From Nostoc cf. commune SO-36 (GTDB lineage Bacteria; Cyanobacteriota; Cyanobacteriia; Cyanobacteriales; Nostocaceae): 64,000 bases of DNA. The stretch covers positions 3,602,501 through 3,666,500 of the forward strand of contig NZ_AP025732.1 of assembly GCF_023734775.1 (NCBI RefSeq), read 5' to 3'. Shown piece after piece: positions 56,353 through 64,000 of this stretch; positions within the stretch are counted from its first letter, which is position 1; the number at the start of each line of letters is the position of its first letter. The notes below the pieces were generated by a model that saw only the letters and a program-made list of their open reading frames with translations, was not told the origin of the DNA and did no database searches. A program made the translations under genes and the position numbers.

Positions 56353-56692
56353 TTCATACATTTGCGATCGCATATCGCGGCTGCTTCACCTACCTCAAGT
56401 TAGCCAAAGGCGATGCCTGCGGCGGGCTACGCTTACGCATAAAGGCATCATAATGTACTATGTCAAACAGGTAGCTCGTCCGCCAGCATGAGCGTTACCT
56501 TGAAAGTGCAGTTTCAACCCAAGAATTCTAAGCTTTCAAGGCGTGGGGGTGTCAAATTAAGTGAGTGCGATCGAGCGTCCTTAGCGAATTGAAAAGTGAG
56601 GCTCTATATTTGTGATTTTATTTGGCAACTCATCTTTTTACTCGTAAAATCGAAGACAAGATCAAGGCCAGTAGAAAAGAGTCCCTAAATTA
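56353..56692. other. Intergenic region with dispersed repeat
   Basis: About 340 bases without a gene. At 56400-56450 there is a fragment of the dispersed GATGCCTGCGGCGGGCTACG repeat. The remainder is AT-rich and should contain the promoter of the next gene. Confidence 0.5.
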
Positions 56693-57652
56693 ATGAGTAC
56701 GTTAATCAGTCAGGGTGGAAGAGCTATCACTAAATTTCAGATGATAGACCGAATAAACGATATCGCTTGGCAAGCCCACCAAGGTAGCGTTGCGGCGATT
56801 ATTCAGCTATTGAACGAAAAGCTAGCCAAGTCTGGTGTCAGAACTAGAGCCATTTTTTCTGATGGTATCTTACAAATTCTGTGCGAAGCAGCTAGCGTAG
56901 AACAACTTGAGCAATCTCCCGTTGTCGCCGAAATTCAGCAAATTCTTGATTCCATCGCCCCGCGTCAGATTCGCCGAGTCAATATCAACAGTCGGATTGT
57001 TCGGGAACAACAATTATTGTGGTTAAAAGAAATAGATAGCGATCGCGAAAATCAATTGCTTTGGTCACAGGAAATTACGTTAATTCAGCCCAATATTATA
57101 AAGCAACTAATTAAAGATTTCACAGAAGCTCAAGCTGGGCTAGGAAAGTCAAATTTCCCTAAAACTCAAGTCTCTCGTCCTTTAGTACTTATTAACAAAG
57201 AAAAACCCAAAAATAAACCTAACAAAGCGATATTAGCAGCAGTTGGTTTATGTTCACTCTTATTGCTTAGTTGGGTTGTTTATGCCCAGTTAGGTAATAA
57301 TCTGAAAAGCCTAATGCAATTCAAAACTTCTAAATCTTTAACTACAGAAAATACAAGCGATAGAAAAGTAAAGATACCACTCAGTCCTGCTAAGAACAAA
57401 CTTTTTTGATCCATCTGATGACCAATTTGCCATAGCGGTGGCGAATTGCAAATCTTGCTTCTGCATCTGGTAAAACAGCCACAGCCTCAACTCAGTGGTA
57501 TAGAGATAGCTGCTAAGTGGCAACGGGCTTCAGATTTAATGAGTACGGTGCCACAAAAACACAGTCGTTATCAGGAAGCTAAGATTCGTACTCAACTTTA
57601 TAAGAAATACAGTGAGGCGGCACAGAAAGAAGCAGATAAGAGTAAATCTTAG
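56693..57652 (+). pseudogene. Conserved membrane-anchored protein, unknown, frameshifted
   Basis: The N-terminal 120 residues (MIDRINDIAWQAHQGSVAAI, IQLLNEKLAKSGVRTRAIFS, IAPRQIRRVNINSRIVREQQ LLWLKE) are followed by a membrane helix (AILAAVGLCSLLLLSWVVYA). This is a layout seen in cyanobacterial hypothetical proteins. The frame stops at 57409 in a T6 run; dropping one T gives LFDPSDDQFAIAV. Two more single-base changes near 57445 and 57500 give RIANLASASGKTATASTQW and then IAAKWQRASDLMSTVPQKHS, ending KSKS at 57652. The C-terminal part is a helical repeat region outside the membrane. No function is known. Confidence 0.6.
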
Positions 57653-57705
57653 TTTTTTGTGATTAGAAAACTTAGACTACTGATTAATATTCTCATATTT
57701 AAAAA

Positions 57706-57741
57706 AATCGACCTTATTGACAATATAATAAGGTCGATTTA
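57706..57741 (+). terminator. Stem-loop after the membrane-anchored protein gene
   Basis: Perfect 14-base arms AAATCGACCTTATT and AATAAGGTCGATTT with an 8-base loop, about 55 bases downstream of the stop. An A-rich run on the left and a short T run on the right suit a bidirectional terminator between convergent transcripts. Further right (57795-57870) another inverted repeat pairs GTAGGTTGG with CCAACCTAC. Confidence 0.7.
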
Positions 57742-57957
57742 AGTCAATACGGTTTAGTTAATGGTAAAAACTAAAAGTAATGTAGTAGCGTAGGTTGGCT
57801 GGAGGAACAAAACCCAACATTATTAACCATTTGTTGGATTTCGCTATTGCTCAACCCAACCTACTATTTTTCACAAAGCCAAGGGTATTGCGATTTAATC
57901 AAGTTAATTAATTCTTGGAGTCAATCTAAAATCCAAAATCCAAAATGTGTGTGTCTT

Positions 57958-59778
57958 CTAACTCAGAAGTTCTCCTGTTTCTTGTAGGGAATGCAAACGG
58001 CGGTAAATACCCTCATGACGCAAGAGTTCATCGTGGCTACCCACTTCTACAATCTTTCCTTGCTCTAGAACGACGATTTTATCAGCTTCCCGGACTGTAC
58101 TTAAACGGTGGGCAATGACAATGGTGGTGCAAGTACCCTGAATCGATCGCATTGCTAGCTGAATTGAACGTTCAGACTCATAATCTAAACTAGAGGTGGC
58201 TTCGTCAAAAATCAGCACATCTGGTTCCACTAACAACGCCCTAGCAATTCCCAAGCGTTGTCTCTGTCCTCCAGATAACCTGACACCTCGTTCTCCCACG
58301 ACGGTGTAATAACCTTGTGGTAACTGCTGCACTACTTCATCGACTCTGGCAATTCTACAGGCTTCCTTAACCTGCTCCAAAGTGGCATTTCTCTTACCAT
58401 AGGTGAGGTTATCCAATATAGTACCGTTGAAAACATCTACTTCTTGGTGAACGATCGCTAATCTCCGTCTATATTTACCCACATCCAAAGTGCGAATATC
58501 TTGACCATCAATCAGAATTTGACCTGTTTGAGGTTCAAAATATCGCAACAGCAATTTCATTAAAGTAGACTTACCAGAACCGGAACGCCCCACTAATGCT
58601 ACTGTTTGGTATGGCTCAATCAACAAGTTGATATCTTGTAAAACTTGACGGTTGGCATCATATCCAAAACTGAGGTGCGACAACTCAACTTTTCCAGTAA
58701 ATTTATAAGGTGATTCTGTCTGGCTATTCTCTTCTAAAAGACTAGCTGAATCAGATGCAGTTGGCTCTTGCAGAAATTCGTGAAACCGCAGCATGGGAGA
58801 ATAACGACGGGCAAAAACTTCTGCCAAATTACTAATAGGTTCTAATTCGGCATAAGCCATGCTAGAAAGAGTTAAGGTCATGATAAAGTGACCGAGAGTA
58901 ATTCTCCCGTTTACTGTTGCTGCTAAAGTCAAACCGAGGATAGTAAACACACAAAACTGAATTACAGTTCTTTGCCAAGTACCTAGTATCGTATAACCTT
59001 TGTGGATGCGATAATTAAGCACCGCTAGTTCACGATTTAAACGTTTCTTTTGCCGTTTCAGTTCTCTAGCTTCTGTAGCAAATGCTTTCACCGTTTTGAT
59101 GTTGGTGATTAATTCGGAAGTGCGGCTTTCGGTGTCCTCTCCATATTTATCTACACGACTTTCGTACCTAATTAGCTGTTGTAAACTCTTCAAGCTGAAG
59201 CTGAGAATAATTACAAAGGAAATTAGATATAAAATTGCAATCCGCCACTCAATGAACAAGATAAACACAAAAATTCCCAGTACACGAGCCAGCTTAGGAA
59301 TCAACTGTCCGGCAACTTCAGGGTAACTAAAAGTATGGTTAGAAATACCTCTAGCTACTCTTCCGGCAATACGTCCAGGGTTATTTTCATCATAAAATTC
59401 TAGTGGGAGAGTGAGAACTTTAGCGATCGCTGTTTCACTTTTATCTCGACGCGATCTGAAAGCTATATCCCAGTGAAACCAATTGCTTAACCAGGGTTGT
59501 GTTGGCGCTCTCACTACCGTGACAATGAATATTAAAACCAGCAATACTCCTAAAGATAGAGTTTTATTAACTGGGTAATTGGTGATTCCAGAAAAAGTTG
59601 CGATCGCACTTTGAAGTGGTTTATCCAAAGGTTGATCAGACAAAACGTTTAAAATCTGCCCGATCGCATAAGGGACAACCAAATCAATAATTTCGTAAAT
59701 GCTGGATGCTGTAATACTAAAAACACTCAGCTTCCAATCAGAGCGAAAGTAATTGACAATATCTTGAAATTTGGCCAT
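57958..59778 (-). CDS. ABC transporter, fused permease and ATPase (half-exporter)
   Basis: About 606 aa from ATG 59778. Six membrane helices (residues 15-320) carry RRDKSETAIAKVLTLPLEFY, then the ATPase domain. It has Walker A LVGRSGSGKSTLMKLL, Q-loop VHQEVDVFNGTI, signature VRLSGGQRQRLGIARALL, Walker B DVLIFDEATSSLD and H-switch IVIAHRLSTVREAD. It belongs to the MsbA/MDR-like exporters that dimerise; the substrate cannot be told. It is intact. It is 200 bases upstream-facing of the DUF6816 gene on the same strand. Confidence 0.92.
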   Translation of the reverse strand: MAKFQDIVNYFRSDWKLSVFSITASSIYEIIDLVVPYAIGQILNVLSDQPLDKPLQSAIATFSGITNYPVNKTLSLGVLLVLIFIVTVVRAPTQPWLSNWFHWDIAFRSRRDKSETAIAKVLTLPLEFYDENNPGRIAGRVARGISNHTFSYPEVAGQLIPKLARVLGIFVFILFIEWRIAILYLISFVIILSFSLKSLQQLIRYESRVDKYGEDTESRTSELITNIKTVKAFATEARELKRQKKRLNRELAVLNYRIHKGYTILGTWQRTVIQFCVFTILGLTLAATVNGRITLGHFIMTLTLSSMAYAELEPISNLAEVFARRYSPMLRFHEFLQEPTASDSASLLEENSQTESPYKFTGKVELSHLSFGYDANRQVLQDINLLIEPYQTVALVGRSGSGKSTLMKLLLRYFEPQTGQILIDGQDIRTLDVGKYRRRLAIVHQEVDVFNGTILDNLTYGKRNATLEQVKEACRIARVDEVVQQLPQGYYTVVGERGVRLSGGQRQRLGIARALLVEPDVLIFDEATSSLDYESERSIQLAMRSIQGTCTTIVIAHRLSTVREADKIVVLEQGKIVEVGSHDELLRHEGIYRRLHSLQETGELLS

Positions 59779-59847
59779 GATGCACACCATCCAAGAGCGC
59801 GATCGTAAACTTGGAATTTATATACTACGCCTGTAGTACGAATGTAG

Positions 59848-60654
59848 TCAAGAGCTAGCTGACAAATCACTCTTTGGGAGTAGTTGATAGTTTTTGGGGA
59901 AAAATTCGAGGCTATAGCGGTAGAGAGCAACTGGTTGAGAAGCAGCTTGAAAGTAATCTGGATCTTGGGGTGAAAGATAAACAGCAGTAACTTGGTCTGC
60001 TTCAATCGCCGGATTAGACGTTGAAAGTTTATGATAAGCCGTAGTAGATTCTACAGAGTTTAAATAGGGGCGTGAACCACCTTTAAATAGTTGTTGAAAC
60101 ACTTCTGTAGTGATGATGCCATCAGAGGTAGTTTCTGTGGCCCGTGCAGTCACAATGGAAACTAGTTGCCGACTGCTACGCAAGAACGTAATTTGACGAT
60201 TAGGTGAATCTGGATCTACTTTGACTGATAACACTCCTTCATCCCCTAAATAAGCCCGTGCCAAATTCAAACTATTAAATGCTCTATCTGCTACTAAGAT
60301 GGGGGATTTGTTATCTATCTTAGGTAATATATTTAACCCAGTAGTATGTGGTTTCTCTTTCACAAATCTTACTACAAAACTCACAGGCTGATTTAATTGT
60401 CGGCGATTACCTTCAAACCCTGGAGTTACGATTTTTGGTGCTAAAGGTGCAGCTAAGTCTACTAAAGTACTTGTAACTTGCCAATCACCAGCCATCCATT
60501 CCGGGTAAACCAAATCACCCGAAGCTGGTTGCACTGAAGTTAATTTTTCCCATTGGGGAAAATTTGCTAACCGTTCAGCCAACTCTCCTGCAAAAGCTTC
60601 ACCACCCCACAGTAGGAAAAAAAACAGCAAGCAACAACTCCAAATTCCCTTCAT
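59848..60654 (-). CDS. DUF6816 family exported protein
   Basis: About 268 aa with a signal peptide (LLFFFLLWGGEAFA, cleaved before GELAERLANF). The conserved part includes VYPEWMAGDWQVTSTLVDLA, APKIVTPGFEGNRRQLNQPV, VADRAFNSLNLARAYLGDEG and VALYRYSLEFFP. This matches proteins shared by cyanobacteria and plastids (DUF6816, to my recollection), perhaps a beta-barrel lipid- or pigment-binding type, though the function is unknown. It is intact. The gap of about 70 bases to the ABC transporter suggests a shared transcript. Confidence 0.7.
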   Translation of the reverse strand: MKGIWSCCLLFFFLLWGGEAFAGELAERLANFPQWEKLTSVQPASGDLVYPEWMAGDWQVTSTLVDLAAPLAPKIVTPGFEGNRRQLNQPVSFVVRFVKEKPHTTGLNILPKIDNKSPILVADRAFNSLNLARAYLGDEGVLSVKVDPDSPNRQITFLRSSRQLVSIVTARATETTSDGIITTEVFQQLFKGGSRPYLNSVESTTAYHKLSTSNPAIEADQVTAVYLSPQDPDYFQAASQPVALYRYSLEFFPKNYQLLPKSDLSASS

Positions 60655-60757
60655 TACAAGCATTAGCAGTTTTGTCTTTAATGTTTATTATTTATCGATT
60701 AAAAATTAAAACTTTGTAGTGAGATAATTAGCCCTATCCCGAATTTATAGTGATAGC

Positions 60758-61097
60758 ATGACATTGGCATTAGGCATGATTGAAGTTTATGGCGTTCCCA
60801 CAGCAGTGGAAGTGGGAGATGCTATGTGTAAAGCTGCCCGTGTAACTCTTGTTGGTTATGAGAATACCGATTTGGGAAGAATTACCGTGTTAATTCGGGG
60901 GGTTGTGGGCGAGGTAAATGTGGCGGTGACAGCAGGACTAAAAGGCAGTGTTACGAGTTAACGGTGGCGAGATGCTTTCTTCTCATATTATTGCCTGCCC
61001 CCACAAAAATTTAGAATATATTTTACCGATTCATCGCAGCACTAATGTGGAACAATTCAGTGCAGATATCCGATTTCCTCCACCCTTATCAGTTTAG
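60758..61097 (+). pseudogene. ccmK: CcmK-type carboxysome shell protein, frameshifted
   Basis: A bacterial microcompartment (BMC) domain protein forming hexameric shell tiles: [60 protein letters not shown]. The annotated frame ends at 60961 (GSVTS), but the +1 frame continues with the normal ending [33 protein letters not shown] and stops at 61097. One extra G in AAAGGCAGTG near 60946 explains it. It is a stand-alone paralog away from the ccm operon, as CcmK3/K4/K5/K6 paralogs often are; I cannot tell which. The acidic residues around the pore and GYEN are typical. Confidence 0.85.
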
Positions 61098-61102
61098 CTA
61101 TA

Positions 61103-61507
61103 TTAAATTTCTGCTGGTAAAGGTTGCCAAATATCTCCATAACGATCCCGTAAAGCTTGCCAAGCTTCTACTTGACCTGGTTCATATTCTCCCGGTTTAC
61201 CCCATTGCAAAAATAGGCTTAAAGCCGATTCTTGTTTATCATCTAAAAACCGAATAGCATAGGTTGTAAAATTACCTCTCTTCGCTTCACCTGTTTCAAA
61301 CTTGACCTGAATAATTTTATCCATATTCAAGTGAAACTCAAAACCTTCGGTGTGCATATTTGCGTATTTACCTTTGGGCAATTCTGCATAAAATAGCTTT
61401 TCAATTTTGCCCCGCGCTTCTAATACAGCAGCACTACTAGTAACAATTAAACGCAAAGTTCCTAGAGTTTCGCAAGCTGCTAAAAATTCTTTCAATGTTG
61501 TGGTCAT
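61103..61507 (-). CDS. Conserved protein, possibly HutX/ChuX-like heme utilisation fold
   Basis: A 134-aa soluble protein: MTTTLKEFLAACETLGTLRL, VTSSAAVLEARGKIEKLFYA, MHTEGFEFHLNMDKIIQVKF, RGNFTTYAIRFLDDKQESAL, SLFLQWGKPGEYEPGQVEAW. The pattern of a middle FEFHL strand and a late FL-GKP segment recalls ChuX/HutX-like proteins, but this is a weak, remembered likeness. The gene is intact and convergent with ccmK (5 bases between stops). STRR repeats lie just before its start. Confidence 0.6.
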   Translation of the reverse strand: MTTTLKEFLAACETLGTLRLIVTSSAAVLEARGKIEKLFYAELPKGKYANMHTEGFEFHLNMDKIIQVKFETGEAKRGNFTTYAIRFLDDKQESALSLFLQWGKPGEYEPGQVEAWQALRDRYGDIWQPLPAEI

Positions 61508-61557
61508 TTGTCATTTGTCCTTTGTCATTTGTTATTTGTCCTTTGTCATTTGTCCTT
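61504..61557. repeat. STRR of TCATTTG/TCCTTTG heptamers
   Basis: About seven consecutive heptamers of the types TCATTTG, TCCTTTG and TTATTTG, right before the start codon of the minus-strand gene at 61507. Because the gene is read leftward, the array lies in its 5' leader, directly next to the ATG, and may influence the ribosome site. Confidence 0.85.
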
Positions 61558-61592
61558 CATCGTTTATTAGTTTTTTTACTAATGACCAATGA

Positions 61593-62547
61593 CTATTGTT
61601 CATATCGTTCATAAGCAGCAACAATGCGCTGAACTAGAGGATGGCGCACGACATCTTTTTGGGAAAATTCGCAAAAGGCGATGCCTTCAACGTGTTTTAA
61701 AATTTGTAAAGCTACCCCTAAACCCGATTGTTGGTGAAGTGGTAAATCAGTTTGTGTCATGTCGCCTGTAATTACCATCCGCGAACGGAAGCCCAAACGA
61801 GTCAAAACCATTTTCATCTGAGCGGGTGTAGTATTTTGAGCTTCATCTACAATTACAAAAGCGTTATTGAGGGTGCGTCCCCGCATATAGGCAAGTGGTG
61901 CGACTTCAATTACACCGCGTTCCATTAAACTGGGTACTTTTTCGGGGTCGATGAATTCATAAATAGCATCGTAAAGTGGGCGAAGATAAGGATTAACTTT
62001 CTGCTGTAAGTCTCCAGGCAAAAAACCGAGTTTTTCACCAGCTTCGACGGCGGGACGAGTTAAAATTAGCTTTTCAACTTGATTGGCAAGGAGTGCTTGC
62101 ACGGCGACAACAACGGCGAGATAAGTCTTGCCAGTACCAGCAGGGCCAATCCCAAAGGTCAGATCGCGTTGACGGAGTGCGTCGATATATTGACGCTGGC
62201 GGAAGGTTTTGGCACGAACTTCTTCACCCCGGCGATCTTTTGGCGAGGATATCTCGCTGTAAATCTTGTAGTTCCCCTTGCCGATCGCTATCTATAGCTT
62301 GACGGGCTGTTAAAATATCGGCACTGGAGATAGTATTGCCTTTAATCCAGAGGTCTTCAAGCGATCGCACTAATCGAGAAGCCAGATCAATTTGCCCTTC
62401 GGTGCCAGAAATCACTAATTCCTGTCCGCGTAAGACTAAAGTGGCTCCTGTTTGCCGAGATAGGAATTTGAGATTTTCTTCTCCATCTCCGGCAAGAGCG
62501 ATCGCACTGGGAATATTCGGCAGCTGAATTGTGAAAGCACCTGCCAT
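61593..62547 (-). pseudogene. phoH: PhoH family ATPase, frameshifted
   Basis: A PhoH-like protein of about 318 aa from ATG 62547 (MAGAFTIQLPNIPSAIALAG). The N-terminal KH-like part contains RQTGATLVLRGQELVISGTE. Then comes the ATPase: Walker [58 protein letters not shown] (Walker B) and [14 protein letters not shown]. The frame ends at 62224 (LAKRSPG); the +1 frame gives [20 protein letters not shown] and joins the ATPase, so an extra A in AAAAGATCG near 62235 is the fault. It is the last gene of the ffh-rpsP-KH-phoH set. The role is in RNA metabolism or stress; the details are unclear. Confidence 0.88.
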
Positions 62548-62665
62548 AGTATTTCTTAATTGGTGAGGATCTGTGTTTGACAAAGCTTAATTTTTTCTCG
62601 CTAACGGCGAAATTATGTTTTTATTACTTACATTTTGAAAAATATTTGCAACAAATTAATTGTCC

Positions 62666-62790
62666 GTAGGGGCGTACAGTTTGCCCTCATCCCTTAACCC
62701 CTTCTCCCATGTTGGGAGAAGGGGAACTGGAAAATTTACTCTCCTCTCCCATGTTGGGAGAGGGGCTGGGGGTGAGGGCATAGCCCCTAC
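62666..62790. repeat. Nested palindromic intergenic element
   Basis: Outer arms GTAGGGGC (62666-62673) and GCCCCTAC (62783-62790), and next arms TGCCCTCA (62682-62689) and TGAGGGCA (62773-62780). Two internal hairpins CTTCTCCCATGTTGGGAGAAG and CTCTCCCATGTTGGGAGAG are placed in tandem. This is a multicopy repeat type of Nostoc genomes. It sits between the KH gene and phoH and may end or process the upstream transcript. Confidence 0.8.
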
Positions 62791-62957
62791 TAGTGAAGAA
62801 TTCAAAAAAAGATTTAAAAATCTTTTGCTACTTTCCATTTTTACAAAAATTCTGAGCGGAGGTAACAACAACCGCTCAGATTTGCTCTCTAGTTTCAACC
62901 TAGCGGAGACGCGGTTTAACAATGGGTTTAGGCCCATCATTTGCACGCGGTTCTCTC

Positions 62958-63335
62958 TTAGTCGGCGGTGGCGATTCGCTCTTCTGTGTCTTCATCAAAA
63001 GACATACCCTCGCGGCCTGGAGTGGTGCTGCCGTAGATATCCAGGTATGCTGATTGCCCAGCTGCGGCTGCGGCTGCGGCAATTACTGTACGAATCGCCT
63101 GAATATTGCGTCCCCCTCGACCAAACACTTTTCCTTTATCTGTGCTTTCAAAGGCGATGCGAACCCAAACCCGATTAAGGGCCTGAGAAATTTCACAATC
63201 GACGCTTAATGTCTCTGGAGATTCCAAAAACGGATGCACTAAAAACCGAACCAGCCCAGCATAGTTAGGGCTAGCTGTTGGGAGTTTTGTTCCGAAATTA
63301 TGATGCGGCTGTTGCACTGACCTGTTCAAAAACAT
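62958..63335 (-). CDS. KH-domain RNA-binding protein (KhpA-like)
   Basis: A 125-aa protein. [20 protein letters not shown] and [20 protein letters not shown] precede the KH motif [20 protein letters not shown], whose GxxG loop (GRGG) contacts RNA. A disordered acidic tail follows. It matches the short KH proteins found after rpsP in many bacteria. The start at 63335 overlaps the end of rpsP by 38 bases in another frame; a later GTG is possible, so the first residues are uncertain. It is probably in one transcript with ffh and rpsP. Confidence 0.88.
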   Translation of the reverse strand: MFLNRSVQQPHHNFGTKLPTASPNYAGLVRFLVHPFLESPETLSVDCEISQALNRVWVRIAFESTDKGKVFGRGGRNIQAIRTVIAAAAAAAGQSAYLDIYGSTTPGREGMSFDEDTEERIATAD

Positions 63336-63558
63336 TAGCTTTTACTAGAATGCGACGGACGGTGTCAGTGGGTTGAGCGCCTTGTTGTAGTCGCTTGACG
63401 ATAGCGGGAACGTCTAATCGCACTTCATCAGTTCTGGGGTTATAAAAACCCAATTCTTCTAGGGGACGGCCATCACGGCGAGCGAGGTTGTTAATGGCGA
63501 TAATGCGGTAACTTGCTTCCCGTTTTTTACCGAATCGCTTCAAGCGCAGTTTGATCAT
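63298..63558 (-). CDS. rpsP: 30S ribosomal protein S16
   Basis: An 86-aa protein with the full S16 pattern: [76 protein letters not shown]. Length is normal for cyanobacteria. It lies between ffh and the KH gene, its standard context. It is intact. Confidence 0.98.
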   Translation of the reverse strand: MIKLRLKRFGKKREASYRIIAINNLARRDGRPLEELGFYNPRTDEVRLDVPAIVKRLQQGAQPTDTVRRILVKANVFEQVSATAAS

Positions 63559-63681
63559 GATTGAAGAATCTATTCTCCTAATTGGTTAAGTATGCCGAAA
63601 TGCTAATTTTAGCACTCGTCTAGCATTTGGTGCTATTAGTCATTGGTCATTAGTGATTAGCAAATTACCAATGCCCCATAA

Positions 63682-64000
63682 CTAAAGATTGCCAAAGCCT
63701 TTTTTCTTTTTATCTTTGGGTTTTTTCTTTTTCGTACCTGGCGCACCATCATAACCCCGCCATCCTGGGGCAGGGGGACGATTGCCAGCACCTGCAAAGG
63801 CGTTACCCATACCGCCACCGCCACCAAACATTCCTGGCATTCCAGGGAAGCCGCCTTGACCCATTTGCTGCATGAGCGATCGCATTTTTTGGAAATCACC
63901 CACCAATTTCGTCACATCTGATTCTCTATAACCGGAGCCAGCAGCAATCCGCCGCCGCCGACTGGGAGAACTGGCTAATAAATCGGGGTCGTGGCGTTCT
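63682..64000 (-). CDS. ffh: Signal recognition particle protein Ffh, C-terminal part
   Basis: Only the last 106 residues are in the window; the rest lies beyond 64000. Visible are the M-domain end ERHDPDLLASSPSRRRRIAA, GSGYRESDVTKLVGDFQKMR and the Met/Gly-rich tail (MQQMGQGGFPGMPGMFGGGG) with a Lys-rich end. The M domain binds 4.5S RNA and hydrophobic signal sequences. The long Gly/Met/Lys tail is usual in cyanobacterial Ffh. It is upstream of rpsP on the same strand. A short STRR-like stretch (TCATTGG, TCATTAG) lies at 63638-63661 between them. Confidence 0.95.
   Translation of the reverse strand, partial: ERHDPDLLASSPSRRRRIAAGSGYRESDVTKLVGDFQKMRSLMQQMGQGGFPGMPGMFGGGGGMGNAFAGAGNRPPAPGWRGYDGAPGTKKKKPKDKKKKGFGNL

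Noticed and set aside
1..64000. CRISPR array
   Set aside because: Repeats seen are heptamer STRRs, palindromes and protein-coding FG-GAP or GloVer repeats; none has 25-40 base repeats with unique spacers.
1..64000. tRNA, rRNA or riboswitch
   Set aside because: I found no cloverleaf with a T-loop motif, no rRNA segment and no known riboswitch core on reading both strands; a covariance search could still find one.

Overview
The window is chromosomal DNA of a cyanobacterium, most likely a filamentous Nostocales (Nostoc/Anabaena/Calothrix type). Signs of this are the very frequent HIP1 octamer GCGATCGC, heptanucleotide short tandem repeats (TAATAAC, TCATTTG, CATTCCC types), the palindromic intergenic repeats typical of the group, and cyanobacterium-specific genes (crtR-type carotene hydroxylase, pxcA, a CcmK carboxysome shell paralog, DUF3119, DUF3086, DUF3134, DUF1822, DUF928). 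The taxon is inferred from these features, not from a marker gene.

Layout. 1-3.1 kb: 3' part of crtR, a DUF433/DUF5615 toxin-antitoxin pair and a damaged IS66-type element. 3.1-9.9 kb: ordinary chromosomal genes (aroH, sppA, mlaE-type permease, DUF3119, DUF3086, plsY, two small unknown genes). 10.3-20.2 kb, all minus strand: a ten-gene type IV secretion (T4SS) cluster in the order VirB2-, B3-, B4-, B5-, B6-, B8-, B8-, B10- and B9-like, with no relaxase, coupling protein or VirB11. 20.8-30.3 kb: exported or surface proteins (GloVer-repeat protein, PstS-like protein, a large FG-GAP/DUF4114 protein split by an ISAzo13-type insertion). 31-41.5 kb: small genes, two miniature elements, mltA, pxcA, a helicase-like ATPase, DUF202, msrA, an RnfD-like protein and DUF2330. 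41.7-53.2 kb: a sigma factor, a TPR-CHAT protease-like protein, DUF1822, a CHAT-CHASE2 membrane protein split by an IS1634-type element, and DUF928. 53.2-64 kb: oligopeptidase A, Uma2, an ABC exporter, DUF6816, ccmK, phoH, a KH protein, rpsP and the ffh C-terminus.

Two groups look like working systems. The T4SS set supplies pilin, membrane channel, ATPase and core-complex parts, but nothing to process or recruit DNA, so it may export protein or be a relic of an integrative element. The sigma/CHAT/DUF1822/CHASE2/DUF928 set looks like a sensor-protease-transcription module: both CHAT domains keep the His and Cys dyad, one is joined to a membrane CHASE2 sensor, and a sigma factor lies just upstream. 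I regard this as the best candidate for a poorly described system.

More than 20 genes or gene parts carry single-base insertions or deletions, mostly at short homopolymers. When the frame is restored the proteins read on as normal family members with little sign of substitution decay. That pattern fits unpolished sequence better than old pseudogenes. The two IS insertions and one MITE insertion with clean target duplications are real disruptions. Frameshifted genes are listed over their full restored span.
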